Source: Paractinoplanes aksuensis | GTDB taxonomy: Bacteria > Actinomycetota > Actinomycetes > Mycobacteriales > Micromonosporaceae | DNA: 64,000 nucleotides | Direction: 5' to 3' | NCBI RefSeq assembly: GCF_024137025.1 | Contig: NZ_JAMYJR010000013.1 | Span: forward strand, 124,001-188,000 | Part shown: positions 17,526-26,505 of the stretch, piece by piece | Layout of the letters: the number at the start of each line of letters is the position of its first letter | How positions within the stretch are numbered: the stretch's first letter is position 1 | The notes under the pieces: model-generated | Seen by the model: the letters and a program-made list of their open reading frames with translations, nothing else | Databases searched by the model: none | What the model was told of the DNA's origin: nothing | Position numbers and translations under genes: made by a program

Positions 17526-20199
17526 TACCGGTCGGCCAGCAGGCGATGAAGGTCGTCGGCCTGGTCCATGTCGTGCTCGATGTAGAGGTTCAGAGCCTGC
17601 TCGAAGTACGTCCGACCCGAGGCCCGGTCGCCCTGCTGGTCGAGGGTGTGGCCGAGTCCGGTGTACGCCCGGGCCCGCTGCTCGGCCAGGCCGCCCTCGC
17701 TCGCGATGGCCAGCGCCGCCTCGAAGTGGGCGATCGACGACGCGAGCCGCCCGGCCGCCCGGGTCGCCTCGCCGAGCCCGTTGAGGATGTCGGCCTCGGC
17801 CACCCGGTCGCCGGCCTCGCGCTTCATCGTCAGGGCCTGCTCGTGCAACGCGATGGCTCGTTCGGGCTCGCCGCGGCGGGTGTGCACCAGGCCGAGCGCG
17901 TCGAGCGCCTCGGCCTCGATGCTGCGGTTGCCGAGCTGCCGGCACAGATCCAGCGCCTCACGGCAGTGCTCCTCGGCCTCGTCGAGCCGGCCCGACCGCG
18001 CCTCGAGCGTGGCCATGTTGCTCAGCCCCTTGGCCGTGCCGTGAAGATCGCCGACCTCGACGTGAACGGCCAGCCCGCGGGTCAGGAAGCCGACCGCCTC
18101 GTCGAAGTGGCCGAGCGTGCCCTCGCTGTACCCGAGGTTGTCCAGGACCCGGGCTTCCCCGATCCGGTCGCCGGCCTCCTGGTAGAGGGCCAGCGCCTTC
18201 TCGTAATGGACTTTGGCCGCGGCCGGGCCACGGTGGTAGAACTCCAGATTGGCCCGGTTGATGACCGCGTGGGCCTGTCCCCGCACGTCGTTGATGCTGC
18301 GAACAGCTCGGCCGATCGCCGCAGACGGTCGGCCGCGGGCTCGGGCCGGCCCAGGTTGGTGTAGGCGACACCCATGGCGTTCATGGCGTAGGCCTGGGCC
18401 CGGGCGTCACCGGTTCCGTGGTCGTTGATGGCCAGCAGGTCGCGGTAGCTGGTGTTCAGCAGATGACGGAACAGCACCTCGGCCAGGCGGCCGGCGTGGG
18501 ACGGCCAGCCCTGGTCGGCGGCGTACGCGGCCACCGCCAGCAGCGTGGAATGCTCGGCTCGCAGCCAGGCCGCGGCGTCCTCCGGGCCGGACAGGACGGG
18601 CTCAGGCGTATGGGTCTCCGGCGCCTGAGGCCGGCGGTCGGCGCCGGTGGGATACAGGATCGTCATCGCGGCCACGGCGGTGGCCAGGTAGTGGTCGAGC
18701 AGGCGAGTCACGGCGGCCCGGCGCGCGGCCGGTCGCTCCTGCTCGTGGGCGCGCTCGGCGCCGTGGATGCGGATCAGGTCGTGCTGGGTGTACCGGTTGT
18801 CGCCGGCCAGGTGGATCAGATGATCGTCGTACAACTGCCGGAGCCCGGCGTGCACCGGTTCCAGCTCGCCGCCGGTCAGCGCGGCCGCCGCATAGGCGTC
18901 GAAATCCTCCGCCGGGTGCAGCGCCACCAGCCGCAGCAGACGCTGCCGGTCCTCGTCCAGATTTCGGTACGACCGGTCGAGCGCGAGGGCCACGCCGTCG
19001 TCCAGCCGCCCGGCCCGGCGACGCTCGTCGAGCCACTCCGCGTGATCGGCCAGGCTCCAGCCGGGTTTGGCCCGCACCTGGGCCGCGACCAGGCCGAGCG
19101 CGAGCGGCAGCCGTCCACACAGCTCGGTGATGCGGGCCGCGGCGTCCGGTTCCTCGCGGACGGCGTCCGCCCCGACCTCGCCGGTCAGGAACCGCAGCGC
19201 CTCCGGCGGCTCGAACACGTCCAAGGTGAGCGAGACGGCCGGGCTCAGCGCGTCGAGGCTGCGGCGGCTGGTGACCAGGACCGCGCAGCCCGGCGCGGCC
19301 GGCAGCAGGGGCCGTACCTGCTCGGCCCCGGCCGCGTTGTCGAGCACGATCAGCGTCCGGGTGCCGGCGAGTTTCTGCTGGTAGAGCCGTTGGCAGGCCG
19401 CGAGGTCGGGCGGGACGGCCGAGCCCGGCACGCCGAGCTGCCGCAGGAAGCCGTCCAGCACGGCGACCGGATCGGCGGGCGGATGACCCGGGTCGGGGTC
19501 GAACCCGCGCAGGCTCACGAACAGCTTCCGGTCGTGCGGAAGAAGATGAGCGGCCCGTACGGCCAATTGGGTCTTGCCGACCCCGGCCATCCCCGTGATC
19601 GCGGTGATCACGACCGGCCCGTCCGGGGTGAGCGCGTCGCGCAGCCGGCCCAGTTCGGCCGTACGCCCGGTGAACAGCGACAACTCCGGCGGCAGGGTCC
19701 CGTGCACGCGCACCTGGGACGCCGCCCGCCGCCGGCCCGCGACCGCCCGCAGGGCCTGGTGCCACTGCGCGAGGTAGCCGGGGTCGGGCTGCAGCACCTG
19801 GACGATCGCCGTCACCAGCTCCGCGCTGAGCCGCCGCCGCCCGGGCCGGAAACAGTCGCCCACGGTGGTCCGCCCGACCAGCTCACCGGCGGGACGGCCG
19901 GCCCGGCGCCAGGCGGCGTTGACCAGGGTGGTGATCCGCGCGTACGACGGATCGCCGGCCCAGACCTTGAGCGCGCCGAGCCGCTCGGTCAGCTCGTCCA
20001 CCGTCATCGCCACCCCGGGGTCGGGCGGTTCCCGGTCGCCCGGCGCCTGCTCGGCCGAGGCGCGGGTCAGGGCCCGGTGCAGCGTGGCCAGGCTGGGCAC
20101 GCGGGCGCCGCCGGCGTTCGCCACCATCTCGCGGTGCAGCGCGGACACGTTGCCACCGAAGTGGGCCAACCGTTCGAGCAACGCGGCATCGACGTCCAC
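17525..20199 (-). pseudogene. STAND (NB-ARC-like) regulator with HTH-type N-terminus and TPR repeats, one frameshift
   Basis: From GTG 20199 (GGAG nine nt upstream; TTG 20214 is an alternative) the protein has two helix-turn-helix-like segments, then an NB-ARC-type ATPase: Walker A in ITGMAGVGKTQLA, Walker B in TLIVLDNAAG, LVTSRR, and GRLPLALGL. A winged-helix-like stretch and TPR repeats follow. Near 18300 the frame breaks: the TPR sequence continues in another frame as INDVRGQAHAVINRANLEF after a one-base deletion, and runs on to RLLADR at 17525. Joined, the protein would be about 890 aa, the size of AfsR-like signalling STAND proteins. Without correction the last 250 residues of TPR are lost. 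Confidence 0.65.
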
Positions 20200-20332
20200 C
20201 AGTGGCAACTCCAAGATCTATGAGCCTCGGCCTACCACTATGCGACATGAGACTCGCTCACGAAAAGCGCAGCGCGTCGGTGGCCGGGCGGTGTTCGTTA
20301 TATTTTCCGGCGTGACTGGGGGAGAGGCTCGG

Positions 20333-21790
20333 GTGGTCGCCGACCGGTACCGGCTCGAGAAGATCTTGGGCCGGGGCGGCATGGGCGCCGTCTGGCATGG
20401 TTACGACCTGCTGCTCGACCGGGACGTCGCGGTCAAGGAGATCTATCTCCCGGGCGCCGACCACGGGCTGATCGACCCCGACGACCCGCGCATCCGGCGC
20501 GCCATCCGGGAGGCCCGGGCGGCGGCGGGGCTGCGCCATCCCAACATCGTCACCGTCCATGACGTCGCCCTCGACGGCGGCCGGCCGTGGATCATCATGG
20601 AACTGGTCGACGGGCCGTCCCTGGCCGAGGTCATCACGAAGTCGGGGGCGTTGTCGTCGGCGCGGACCGCCGAGATCGGTCTGCAGGTGCTGGACGCGCT
20701 GAGCGCGGCCCACCGCCGCGGCACCGTGCACCGTGACGTCAAGCCGGCCAACATCCTGATCGACACCGATCGGGCCATGCTGACCGACTTCGGCATCGCG
20801 GCGATGGAGGACGCTTCGGTGCTCACCATGACCGGGCACATGCTCGGTTCGCCGGCCTACATGGCGCCGGAGCGGATCAACGGGGACACCGCGGCCCCGG
20901 CCGCTGACCTGTGGGCCCTCGGCGTCACCCTGTACACCGCGGCGACGGGCCGGTCACCGTTCCCGGGTGAGGACACGCAGTCCACCATCATGGCGATCCT
21001 GACCCGGCCGCCGCCGATGCCGGTCGGCGTCGAGGGCCTCTGGCCGGTCCTGGCCGGGCTGCTGGAGAAGGACCCGGCCCGCCGGCTGACCCCTGATCGG
21101 GCCCGTCCGCTGCTGACCGCCGCGACCCGGTCGACGCGGCCGCCGCCGACCGGTGTGTCACAAGTCCGGCTCCAGGAGACGCCGACCCCTTCTCACCAGC
21201 CGCGACAGCGGGGCATGCTCCCCGCCCACTTCCCGGTCCAGCTCGTCGGGCTCACGGTGGGAAACCGGACCGGCTACACGCTGCGGACGTACGTGCCGAA
21301 CGACGACGGGTGGGCCCGCCCGGTCTTCACCAGCGCCGGCGGGAAGCTGCTGCTGATGCCGCGACCGGAACAGGCGGCCGGGTTCGCGCTCTCGACCCCG
21401 GAGCACGACCTGGCGGGAATACCCCAGTGGAACCGGCTGCGGGAGTCGATGTCGCACGGCTATCTGTCGTTGCTGGACGCCAACCGGTACGACCTGAGCG
21501 TCGCGGCGGTCAGCCTGGAGATGGACCCGGCCCGATGGCTGCCCGACCTGATGGTCCGATCGGGCACGATCGCCCGGGAGCTGATGCTGGCCCTGGACAT
21601 CAAGGAGGCCTACCCGTTCCTCGGCGCCGGCGCCCCGCTCGACCGGTTCGACGGCGAGTTGCGTCAGGCCGGCGTCCGGCCGCACCGCCGCCACATCAAA
21701 CGGTGGCAGCACGTCGACCGTGGTCTGCTGGCCGGCTGGTGGCAGTCGGTCAACACCATCATCGGCGGACGCCTGGACTGGAAGGTCTGA
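20333..21790 (+). CDS. Ser/Thr protein kinase with an unusual soluble C-terminal domain
   Basis: 485 aa from the GTG at 20333, chosen for the GGGGGAG site eight nt upstream. The kinase domain (about 1-265) is complete: GRGGMGAVW near residues 14-22, VAVKEI, HRDVKPANIL near 133, DFG near 153, and APE in YMAPER. After a Pro-rich linker comes a C-terminal domain of about 190 residues (LRTYVPNDDGWARPVFTSAGGKLLLMPRP) without a membrane helix. That domain resembles a stand-alone family I associate with actinobacterial WXG100 loci, but I cannot name it. It lies upstream of the secretion and toxin genes and may regulate them by phosphorylation; this is inferred. Confidence 0.8.
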   Translation: MVADRYRLEKILGRGGMGAVWHGYDLLLDRDVAVKEIYLPGADHGLIDPDDPRIRRAIREARAAAGLRHPNIVTVHDVALDGGRPWIIMELVDGPSLAEVITKSGALSSARTAEIGLQVLDALSAAHRRGTVHRDVKPANILIDTDRAMLTDFGIAAMEDASVLTMTGHMLGSPAYMAPERINGDTAAPAADLWALGVTLYTAATGRSPFPGEDTQSTIMAILTRPPPMPVGVEGLWPVLAGLLEKDPARRLTPDRARPLLTAATRSTRPPPTGVSQVRLQETPTPSHQPRQRGMLPAHFPVQLVGLTVGNRTGYTLRTYVPNDDGWARPVFTSAGGKLLLMPRPEQAAGFALSTPEHDLAGIPQWNRLRESMSHGYLSLLDANRYDLSVAAVSLEMDPARWLPDLMVRSGTIARELMLALDIKEAYPFLGAGAPLDRFDGELRQAGVRPHRRHIKRWQHVDRGLLAGWWQSVNTIIGGRLDWKV

Positions 21791-21936
21791 GGAGCTCTCC
21801 TCGAACACCGCCAGGGCCAGATCGAGCCCGGGTCGGGAAGTGGCGGTAGAGCACGCCCTGACCGACGCCGGCCTTTTTGGCGATGGCGCTGAGCGGCACG
21901 TGGTAGCCGCGCGGCCCGCCACATGGCCCGCACCAT
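21791..21936 (-). pseudogene. fragment of a TetR-family regulator
   Basis: On the minus strand the sequence reads YHVPLSAIAKKAGVGQGVLYRHFPT, the helix-turn-helix hallmark of TetR regulators, followed in a shifted frame by LDLALAVFEE. The N-terminal helix is altered (MVRAMWRAARG) and the ligand domain is absent; the kinase gene occupies that place. This is a dead remnant and not an expressed protein. Confidence 0.6.
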
Positions 21937-22004
21937 CGCTCGGGATGTGGACAAGGTTCGATACGGTCACTTCGGGTGATGGTGTCAGCACGAGGAGGTA
22001 CGAG

Positions 22005-22433
22005 ATGGCCGGCCCGATCGATCCGTCCGGCCTGGGCGGCCCGCTGGCCGACGTGGTGGCCGCGCTCGGCCGGGCCCGAGCGGCGGCCGGCGGGCAGGAC
22101 GAGTCAGAACCGCCTGTCGGTACGGGTGTGGCCGCCGACGGACGGGTCCGGGCTCGGGCGGTGCGGCCGGGGCGCATCGAGAACCTCGAGCTGGACCCGT
22201 CGGCGCTGCGGCTGGGCGGCGCAGCGCTGGCGCACGAGATCGAGATCGCCGTCAACGCCGCGCTCGCCGACCTGCAGAGCGGGGCGATGGCCGCCGCCGG
22301 ACAGACCGACCTCGGTGCGCTGAGCGACCAGCTCAAGGACATCCAGGCCGGCGCCGAGCGCCAGTTCGCGCGGCTGACCGCGTCGCTGGTCGAGGCGCAG
22401 GAGCAGCTCACCCGCCGGGCCGGCGACCGATGA
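22005..22433 (+). CDS. YbaB/EbfC-like protein of a type VII-secretion-linked operon
   Basis: 142 aa, with one of the best ribosome sites in the window (AGGAGG at 21993-21998, six nt before the ATG). The sequence after a Gly/Ala-rich start (ADGRVRARAVRPGRIENLELDPSAL) fits the YbaB nucleoid-associated fold, and the C-terminal half is a long amphipathic helix (QLKDIQAGAERQFARLTASL). In actinomycetes such YbaB-like proteins usually precede WXG100 proteins and may be chaperone-like and not DNA-binding. The stop overlaps the next ATG (ATGA at 22430-22433), so translation is coupled. Confidence 0.75.
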   Translation: MAGPIDPSGLGGPLADVVAALGRARAAAGGQDESEPPVGTGVAADGRVRARAVRPGRIENLELDPSALRLGGAALAHEIEIAVNAALADLQSGAMAAAGQTDLGALSDQLKDIQAGAERQFARLTASLVEAQEQLTRRAGDR

Positions 22434-22756
22434 CCGGCTTCATGATCGACCCCGAGCGGCTCTCGGCATCCGGGTCGGCCTTGCAGAGCGTCGCGTCCCG
22501 GCTCTCGGCGGAGCTGGCCTCCTTCCGGTCCGAGCTGGCCGGCTTCGGTGCGCCGTGGGGGAACGACGACCTCGGCGCGCTGATCGGCGCCGCCCATGAC
22601 GAGGTGTCGTCGTGGGCGTTCGAGTGCTATCAGGACGCCCTGGACGAGATGGCCTCGGCCGGCGCCGACGTGGTGGACATCAGCGCGCAGCACCTGGAGG
22701 TGGACCAGAACGTCAGCCGCCGGTTCCGGGGGCTGCTCGGTGAGCTGGGGCGCTGA
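22430..22756 (+). CDS. WXG100-like (ESX/type VII secretion) protein
   Basis: 108 aa, almost all helical, with a hairpin turn at GAPWGNDDLG that replaces the canonical WXG. The size and two-helix layout fit WXG100 proteins, which dimerise and target substrates to type VII secretion. No YxxxD/E export signal can be named with confidence. It overlaps the YbaB-like gene by four nt and is followed by the pretoxin gene three nt later, so all three are surely co-transcribed. No ESX core genes (EccC, EccD) lie in the window, so secretion would rely on a system elsewhere. Confidence 0.75.
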   Translation: MTGFMIDPERLSASGSALQSVASRLSAELASFRSELAGFGAPWGNDDLGALIGAAHDEVSSWAFECYQDALDEMASAGADVVDISAQHLEVDQNVSRRFRGLLGELGR

Positions 22757-22759
22757 CCC

Positions 22760-23254
22760 ATGGGCATGGAGATCCCGGGCGAGCTCCGATCGCTGCTCGG
22801 CGTCCTCGGCTTCACCTGGCCCGAGGCCGACGAGACTGCCTTGGCCGAGATGGGCCGGGCCTGGATGGCGTTCTCCGACCGGCTCGAGTCGATCGTGGCC
22901 GACGCCACCTCCATCGCCTCCGAGGTGTGGACCGAGCACGAGGGTCAAGCCGTCGCCGCGTTCCAGGCCTGGTGGGCCCGGGAGGACAGCCCGGCCCCGG
23001 CCCTCCTCGACGGCGCGAACGCGGCCACTCTGACCGGCACCGGGCTGATGATCTGCGGCGGGATCGTGCTCGCCCTCAAGGTGGCGGTGATCGCCCAGCT
23101 CGCCATCCTGGCCGTGCAGATCGCGCAGGCGGTGGCGACGGCGGTGCCCACGTTCGGCGCGAGCCTGCTCGAGATCCCGATCTTCCAGCAGCTGAGCCGC
23201 GTGATCGTCGGGAACCTCGTGGAGGACGCGATGGTCAAGCTGCTGGACGGCTGA
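22760..23254 (+). CDS. WXG100-like pretoxin N-terminal domain protein with hydrophobic segment
   Basis: 164 aa. It begins with helical sequence of the WXG100_2/CpnT-N type found at the start of actinobacterial polymorphic toxins (GFTWPEADETALAEMGRAW, EVWTEHEGQAVAAFQAWW). It then has a hydrophobic stretch (LMICGGIVLALKVAVIAQLAILAVQIAQ in the region of residues 95-122), which is also typical of these leaders. In other genomes this leader continues straight into a toxin domain. Here it stops at TGA 23252-23254, and the next gene follows in the same frame after only two codons. Confidence 0.75.
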   Translation: MGMEIPGELRSLLGVLGFTWPEADETALAEMGRAWMAFSDRLESIVADATSIASEVWTEHEGQAVAAFQAWWAREDSPAPALLDGANAATLTGTGLMICGGIVLALKVAVIAQLAILAVQIAQAVATAVPTFGASLLEIPIFQQLSRVIVGNLVEDAMVKLLDG

Positions 23255-23260
23255 CCGGTC

Positions 23261-23755
23261 ATGGCCAGTGGCTCCGGCAAGCTCATGCGGGCCGCCTTGC
23301 GGTTCCTCCACAAGACGCGCCGGCGGGACCGCCCGGACCGGATGAACCCGCACTTCACGACCCACACCATCGGCGGCGGCGACGTGAAGCCGGGAAAATC
23401 CAAGGGCACCGGCTACCACTACCGGCCCGGCGGGCAGGACTTTCCCGACCGCCGGCTCGTGCCCGGCTCGAAGGTCACCTACTCGAACGGCGTGTACAAG
23501 GCGGAACCTGAGTTCTTCGACCCGACCCTGAATCCACCGGACGGAGCCTGGAAGGCGAAGGCCGGCAACGACGGCGTCAGCACATTCTTTCCGGACGACT
23601 GGACGCCAGCTCAGGTGGACAATGCGGTGGCCGGCGCATTCAAGAACTCGACGCCGTTCCCCGGCAACATGTGGGTCGGTACCTACAATGGCGTAACCAT
23701 CAGGGGTTATTACAACGAGTCCGGCGGCTTCACGCACGGCTGGCCCGTTCCGTAG
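23261..23755 (+). CDS. EndoU-like nuclease toxin domain
   Basis: 164 aa. A basic linker (RFLHKTRRRDRPDR) is followed by HFTTHTIGGGDVKPGKSKGTGYHY, with the His and Lys spacing of bacterial EndoU ribonucleases. Next comes STFFPDDWTPAQVDNAVAGAF and a C-terminal GVTIRGYYNESGGFTHGWPVP, as in EndoU domains that end near a conserved aromatic-Pro. It lies in frame with the pretoxin upstream (PV between TGA and the ATG), and its own ribosome site is weak. EndoU toxins cleave RNA in target cells. The family call is by eye; another deaminase- or nuclease-type toxin is possible. Confidence 0.6.
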   Translation: MASGSGKLMRAALRFLHKTRRRDRPDRMNPHFTTHTIGGGDVKPGKSKGTGYHYRPGGQDFPDRRLVPGSKVTYSNGVYKAEPEFFDPTLNPPDGAWKAKAGNDGVSTFFPDDWTPAQVDNAVAGAFKNSTPFPGNMWVGTYNGVTIRGYYNESGGFTHGWPVP

Positions 23756-23773
23756 CGCACCGAGAGGCTTGCG

Positions 23774-24217
23774 GTGAGTGTTGTCAGTTTTTGGCTCGAC
23801 CCCACGTACCGCCAGCCCGCCTACCGGGTCGAGGACCAGCGGTACGACCTTCTCGGTGAGTGGCTGACCGCTGATCTTGGCACCTTCTTCCTGGTAACGC
23901 TGGATGCCTTGGCTATGGCGGACGAGGTGGCCCGCGGGGAGCCGCCGTTCGAGGCGTGGAGCAGTGAGAACTACGAGGTTTCGTTCACACCGTCGGCGCT
24001 GAGGATCAAGAACTTGTGGGTGCCGGGGGCCGAGGGCGAGTTTCCGGCCGAGGTGGCCCGGGCGGCGATTGAGGACTACTGGCATTTTCTGGTCGCTCGG
24101 CCTGAACGTCCAGCTGTCCGGGAGCACCGTCCCGATCTGCCGGAGTGGCAGGCCGACCTGCTGCGGTGGGAGGAGAAGTGGGGCCTCGCCCACCCGTACC
24201 GGGGGCGGTTCTTCTAG
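23774..24217 (+). CDS. candidate immunity protein for the EndoU-like toxin
   Basis: 147 aa from a GTG with GAGAGG six nt upstream. It is acidic and soluble, lacks a signal peptide, and has no recognised enzyme motif (SVVSFWLDPTYRQPAYR at the start; DYWHFLVARPERPAVRE near the end). Its position immediately after the toxin gene, same strand and 18 nt away, is the classic place for an immunity gene; the function is inferred from this alone. The stop overlaps the convergent GGDEF-EAL gene by four nt. Confidence 0.55.
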   Translation: MSVVSFWLDPTYRQPAYRVEDQRYDLLGEWLTADLGTFFLVTLDALAMADEVARGEPPFEAWSSENYEVSFTPSALRIKNLWVPGAEGEFPAEVARAAIEDYWHFLVARPERPAVREHRPDLPEWQADLLRWEEKWGLAHPYRGRFF

Positions 24218-26454
24218 GCCAGGCGTGCGGGTTCGAGGGGGATGGCGGTGAGGGGGCCGGGGCGGCCGTAGAGGAAGCCCTGGCCGTGTCGGCAGCCGAG
24301 GTCGATGAGCATGGCGGCCTGGGACGGGTCTTCGATGCCCTCGGCCACGGCGGTCAGGCCGAGCGCGCCGAACAGCTGCCACAGGGTGCCGAGGATGTGG
24401 ACGGCGGCCGGGTCGCGGGCGATGTCGCGGACGTACGTGCGGTCGACCTTGACTATGTCGGCCGGGAAGCGGTGCAGGTAGCGCAGTGAGGCGTAGCCGG
24501 CGCCGAAGTCGTCGATGGCGATGCGGATGCCGAACTCGCGCAGGCGGCGCAGGGCGCCGATCACCTCGGACTCGTCGGCCAGCACGTTCTCGGTCACCTC
24601 GAGGACCAGCTGGCCCGGGCGCAGGCCGGCCTCGTACAGCGTGGCGGCGACCTTCGACGGGAACGAGGCGTCGAGCATCTGCGAGGGTGACACGTTGACC
24701 GACAGGTACGCCGTCGGCGAGCCCGGCCACGCGGCGAACTCGGCGCACGCGCGGCGCAGCACCAGCAGGCCGAGGTCGGCGATCAGGCCGGCCCGCTCGG
24801 CGACCGGGACGAACACGTCCGGCGGCACCGGGCCCAGGCGCGGGTGCTGCCAGCGGGCCAGCGCCTCGACGCCGGCCACGCGGTGGTCGTCCAGCGCGAC
24901 GATGGGCTGGAAGGCGACGTGCAGCGTGTCGTCGGCCAGGGCCTGCTGGAGTTCGGCCCGCCACATCACCTCGCGGTCGAAGCCGTGCCGCATCGAGGGC
25001 TCGAACATCGCGTACGCGTTCTTGCCCTGGGCCTTGGCCGCGTACATGGCGAGGTCGACGTTCTTGCGCAGGTCGGCCGATCCGGTCCTGCCGTCGGAGA
25101 CGGCGAGGCCGGCGCTCGCGCCCAGCCGGACCGTGCGCGGGCCGACCTCGATCGGCTCGTGCAGCAGGTCGAGCAGGATCTGGACCTGGCCGGTCAGGTC
25201 GTGGACGCGGGTGGTGAGCACGGCGAACTCGTCGCCGCCGAACCGGGCCACGGTGTCCGGCTCGGGGAAGCACCGGCACAGCCGGTGGCCGACCGCGTGC
25301 AGCACGGTGTCGCCGGCGTCGTGGCCGACCGAGTCGTTGATCATTTTGAAGTCGTCGAGGTCGAGGTACATGATCGCGACCGGTTGCCCGGCGCCGAGCG
25401 CGTCCTCGAGCCGTTCCAGGAACAGCGCCCGGTTGCCCAGCCCGGTCAGCGAGTCGTGATAGGCCTGGTGCCGCAGGGTGCGGGTCAGCGTCGAGTTGTG
25501 CAGCAGCGTGGACAGTTGCCGCAGCAGGATCAGCAACAATCCGATCATCAGCGGTACGGCCTCAGGGGCGTCGACCCGGATGCCGGCCAGCGTCTGGACG
25601 GCGACGACGAGCGCGGCCAGCCCGAACGGCGCGTACGGCAGGGCCGTCTGCCAGCGGGCCGTCACTCCGGTGTGGTCGAACGTCATCGGGCGCCTGGTGG
25701 CCAGCCAGCCGGCCGCCGCGCAGGCGGCGAACGCGACGAACCAGCCGGCGTCCGAGTTCTGGCCGGTGGTGTACGTGCCGGCCGACGTGTCCAGGGCGAA
25801 CAGCACGTCGCTGACGGTCATCCCGGCCAGACCCATGAGCAGCAGCAGGCCGACGCTGCGGCTCTCCCGGCGGGTACGGGCGGCGAGCAGCACGACGACG
25901 GTCGCGAGCACGATGTCGGCCACCGGGTAGGCGACCGACACCGCGAACGCGAGCAGCGAGTCGGCGCCGGCCTCCCAGACCTCGCGGACCGTCAGGGACC
26001 AGCCGATCACGAACAGGGCACAGGCGACGATCAGGCCGTCGAGCAGCACGGTCAGCCGGGAGCCGATCGACGTCCAGCCCGCGATCAGCCACAGCCCGAC
26101 GGTGGCGAGCAGCGGGAACAGCAGGTAGCCGACGTCGGCCGGCGAGGGGAAGAGCACCTCGGCGTGCACGACGAGCTCGTTCCACGACCAGTAGAAGTTG
26201 CCCACGCCCCAGCTCAGGCTCCCGGCCGCGAGCAGGCGCCAGCCGATCCGCTCGGGCCCGTCGACCTGGCGGGACGCGGTGAGACAGGGGATCGCGCCCA
26301 GGCAGGCGAGAAGACTGCTGCCCAGCTGCGTGTACGGTGCGGCGGGCGTCCCCGACAGGAAGAAGATCGGTACGCCGGCGGCGAGACACAAGGCAACCAG
26401 CGCGGCTACATGTGGCTGCTGACTGCCACTCACTTTCACGCGGCGCAGTCTCAC
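24214..26454 (-). CDS. membrane-bound GGDEF-EAL protein (cyclic di-GMP synthesis/turnover)
   Basis: 746 aa from a GTG at 26454. About ten hydrophobic segments fill residues 12-300. The GGDEF domain keeps its active site (ARFGGDEFAVL near 405). The EAL domain keeps GVEALARW near 525, NVSPSQ, EVTEN, IDDFGAGYASLRYL and the KVDRTYV and AEGIE motifs, so both enzymatic halves look competent; which dominates cannot be told. In actinomycetes cyclic di-GMP controls development through BldD. The gene follows the lipoprotein gene (51 nt) on the same strand and they may be co-transcribed. Confidence 0.9.
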   Translation of the reverse strand: MRLRRVKVSGSQQPHVAALVALCLAAGVPIFFLSGTPAAPYTQLGSSLLACLGAIPCLTASRQVDGPERIGWRLLAAGSLSWGVGNFYWSWNELVVHAEVLFPSPADVGYLLFPLLATVGLWLIAGWTSIGSRLTVLLDGLIVACALFVIGWSLTVREVWEAGADSLLAFAVSVAYPVADIVLATVVVLLAARTRRESRSVGLLLLMGLAGMTVSDVLFALDTSAGTYTTGQNSDAGWFVAFAACAAAGWLATRRPMTFDHTGVTARWQTALPYAPFGLAALVVAVQTLAGIRVDAPEAVPLMIGLLLILLRQLSTLLHNSTLTRTLRHQAYHDSLTGLGNRALFLERLEDALGAGQPVAIMYLDLDDFKMINDSVGHDAGDTVLHAVGHRLCRCFPEPDTVARFGGDEFAVLTTRVHDLTGQVQILLDLLHEPIEVGPRTVRLGASAGLAVSDGRTGSADLRKNVDLAMYAAKAQGKNAYAMFEPSMRHGFDREVMWRAELQQALADDTLHVAFQPIVALDDHRVAGVEALARWQHPRLGPVPPDVFVPVAERAGLIADLGLLVLRRACAEFAAWPGSPTAYLSVNVSPSQMLDASFPSKVAATLYEAGLRPGQLVLEVTENVLADESEVIGALRRLREFGIRIAIDDFGAGYASLRYLHRFPADIVKVDRTYVRDIARDPAAVHILGTLWQLFGALGLTAVAEGIEDPSQAAMLIDLGCRHGQGFLYGRPGPLTAIPLEPARLA

Positions 26455-26505
26455 ATGTACCGGCAGTCGCCTTCAAGACGTGATCGTCGATCTCCCTCAG
26501 GCCGC

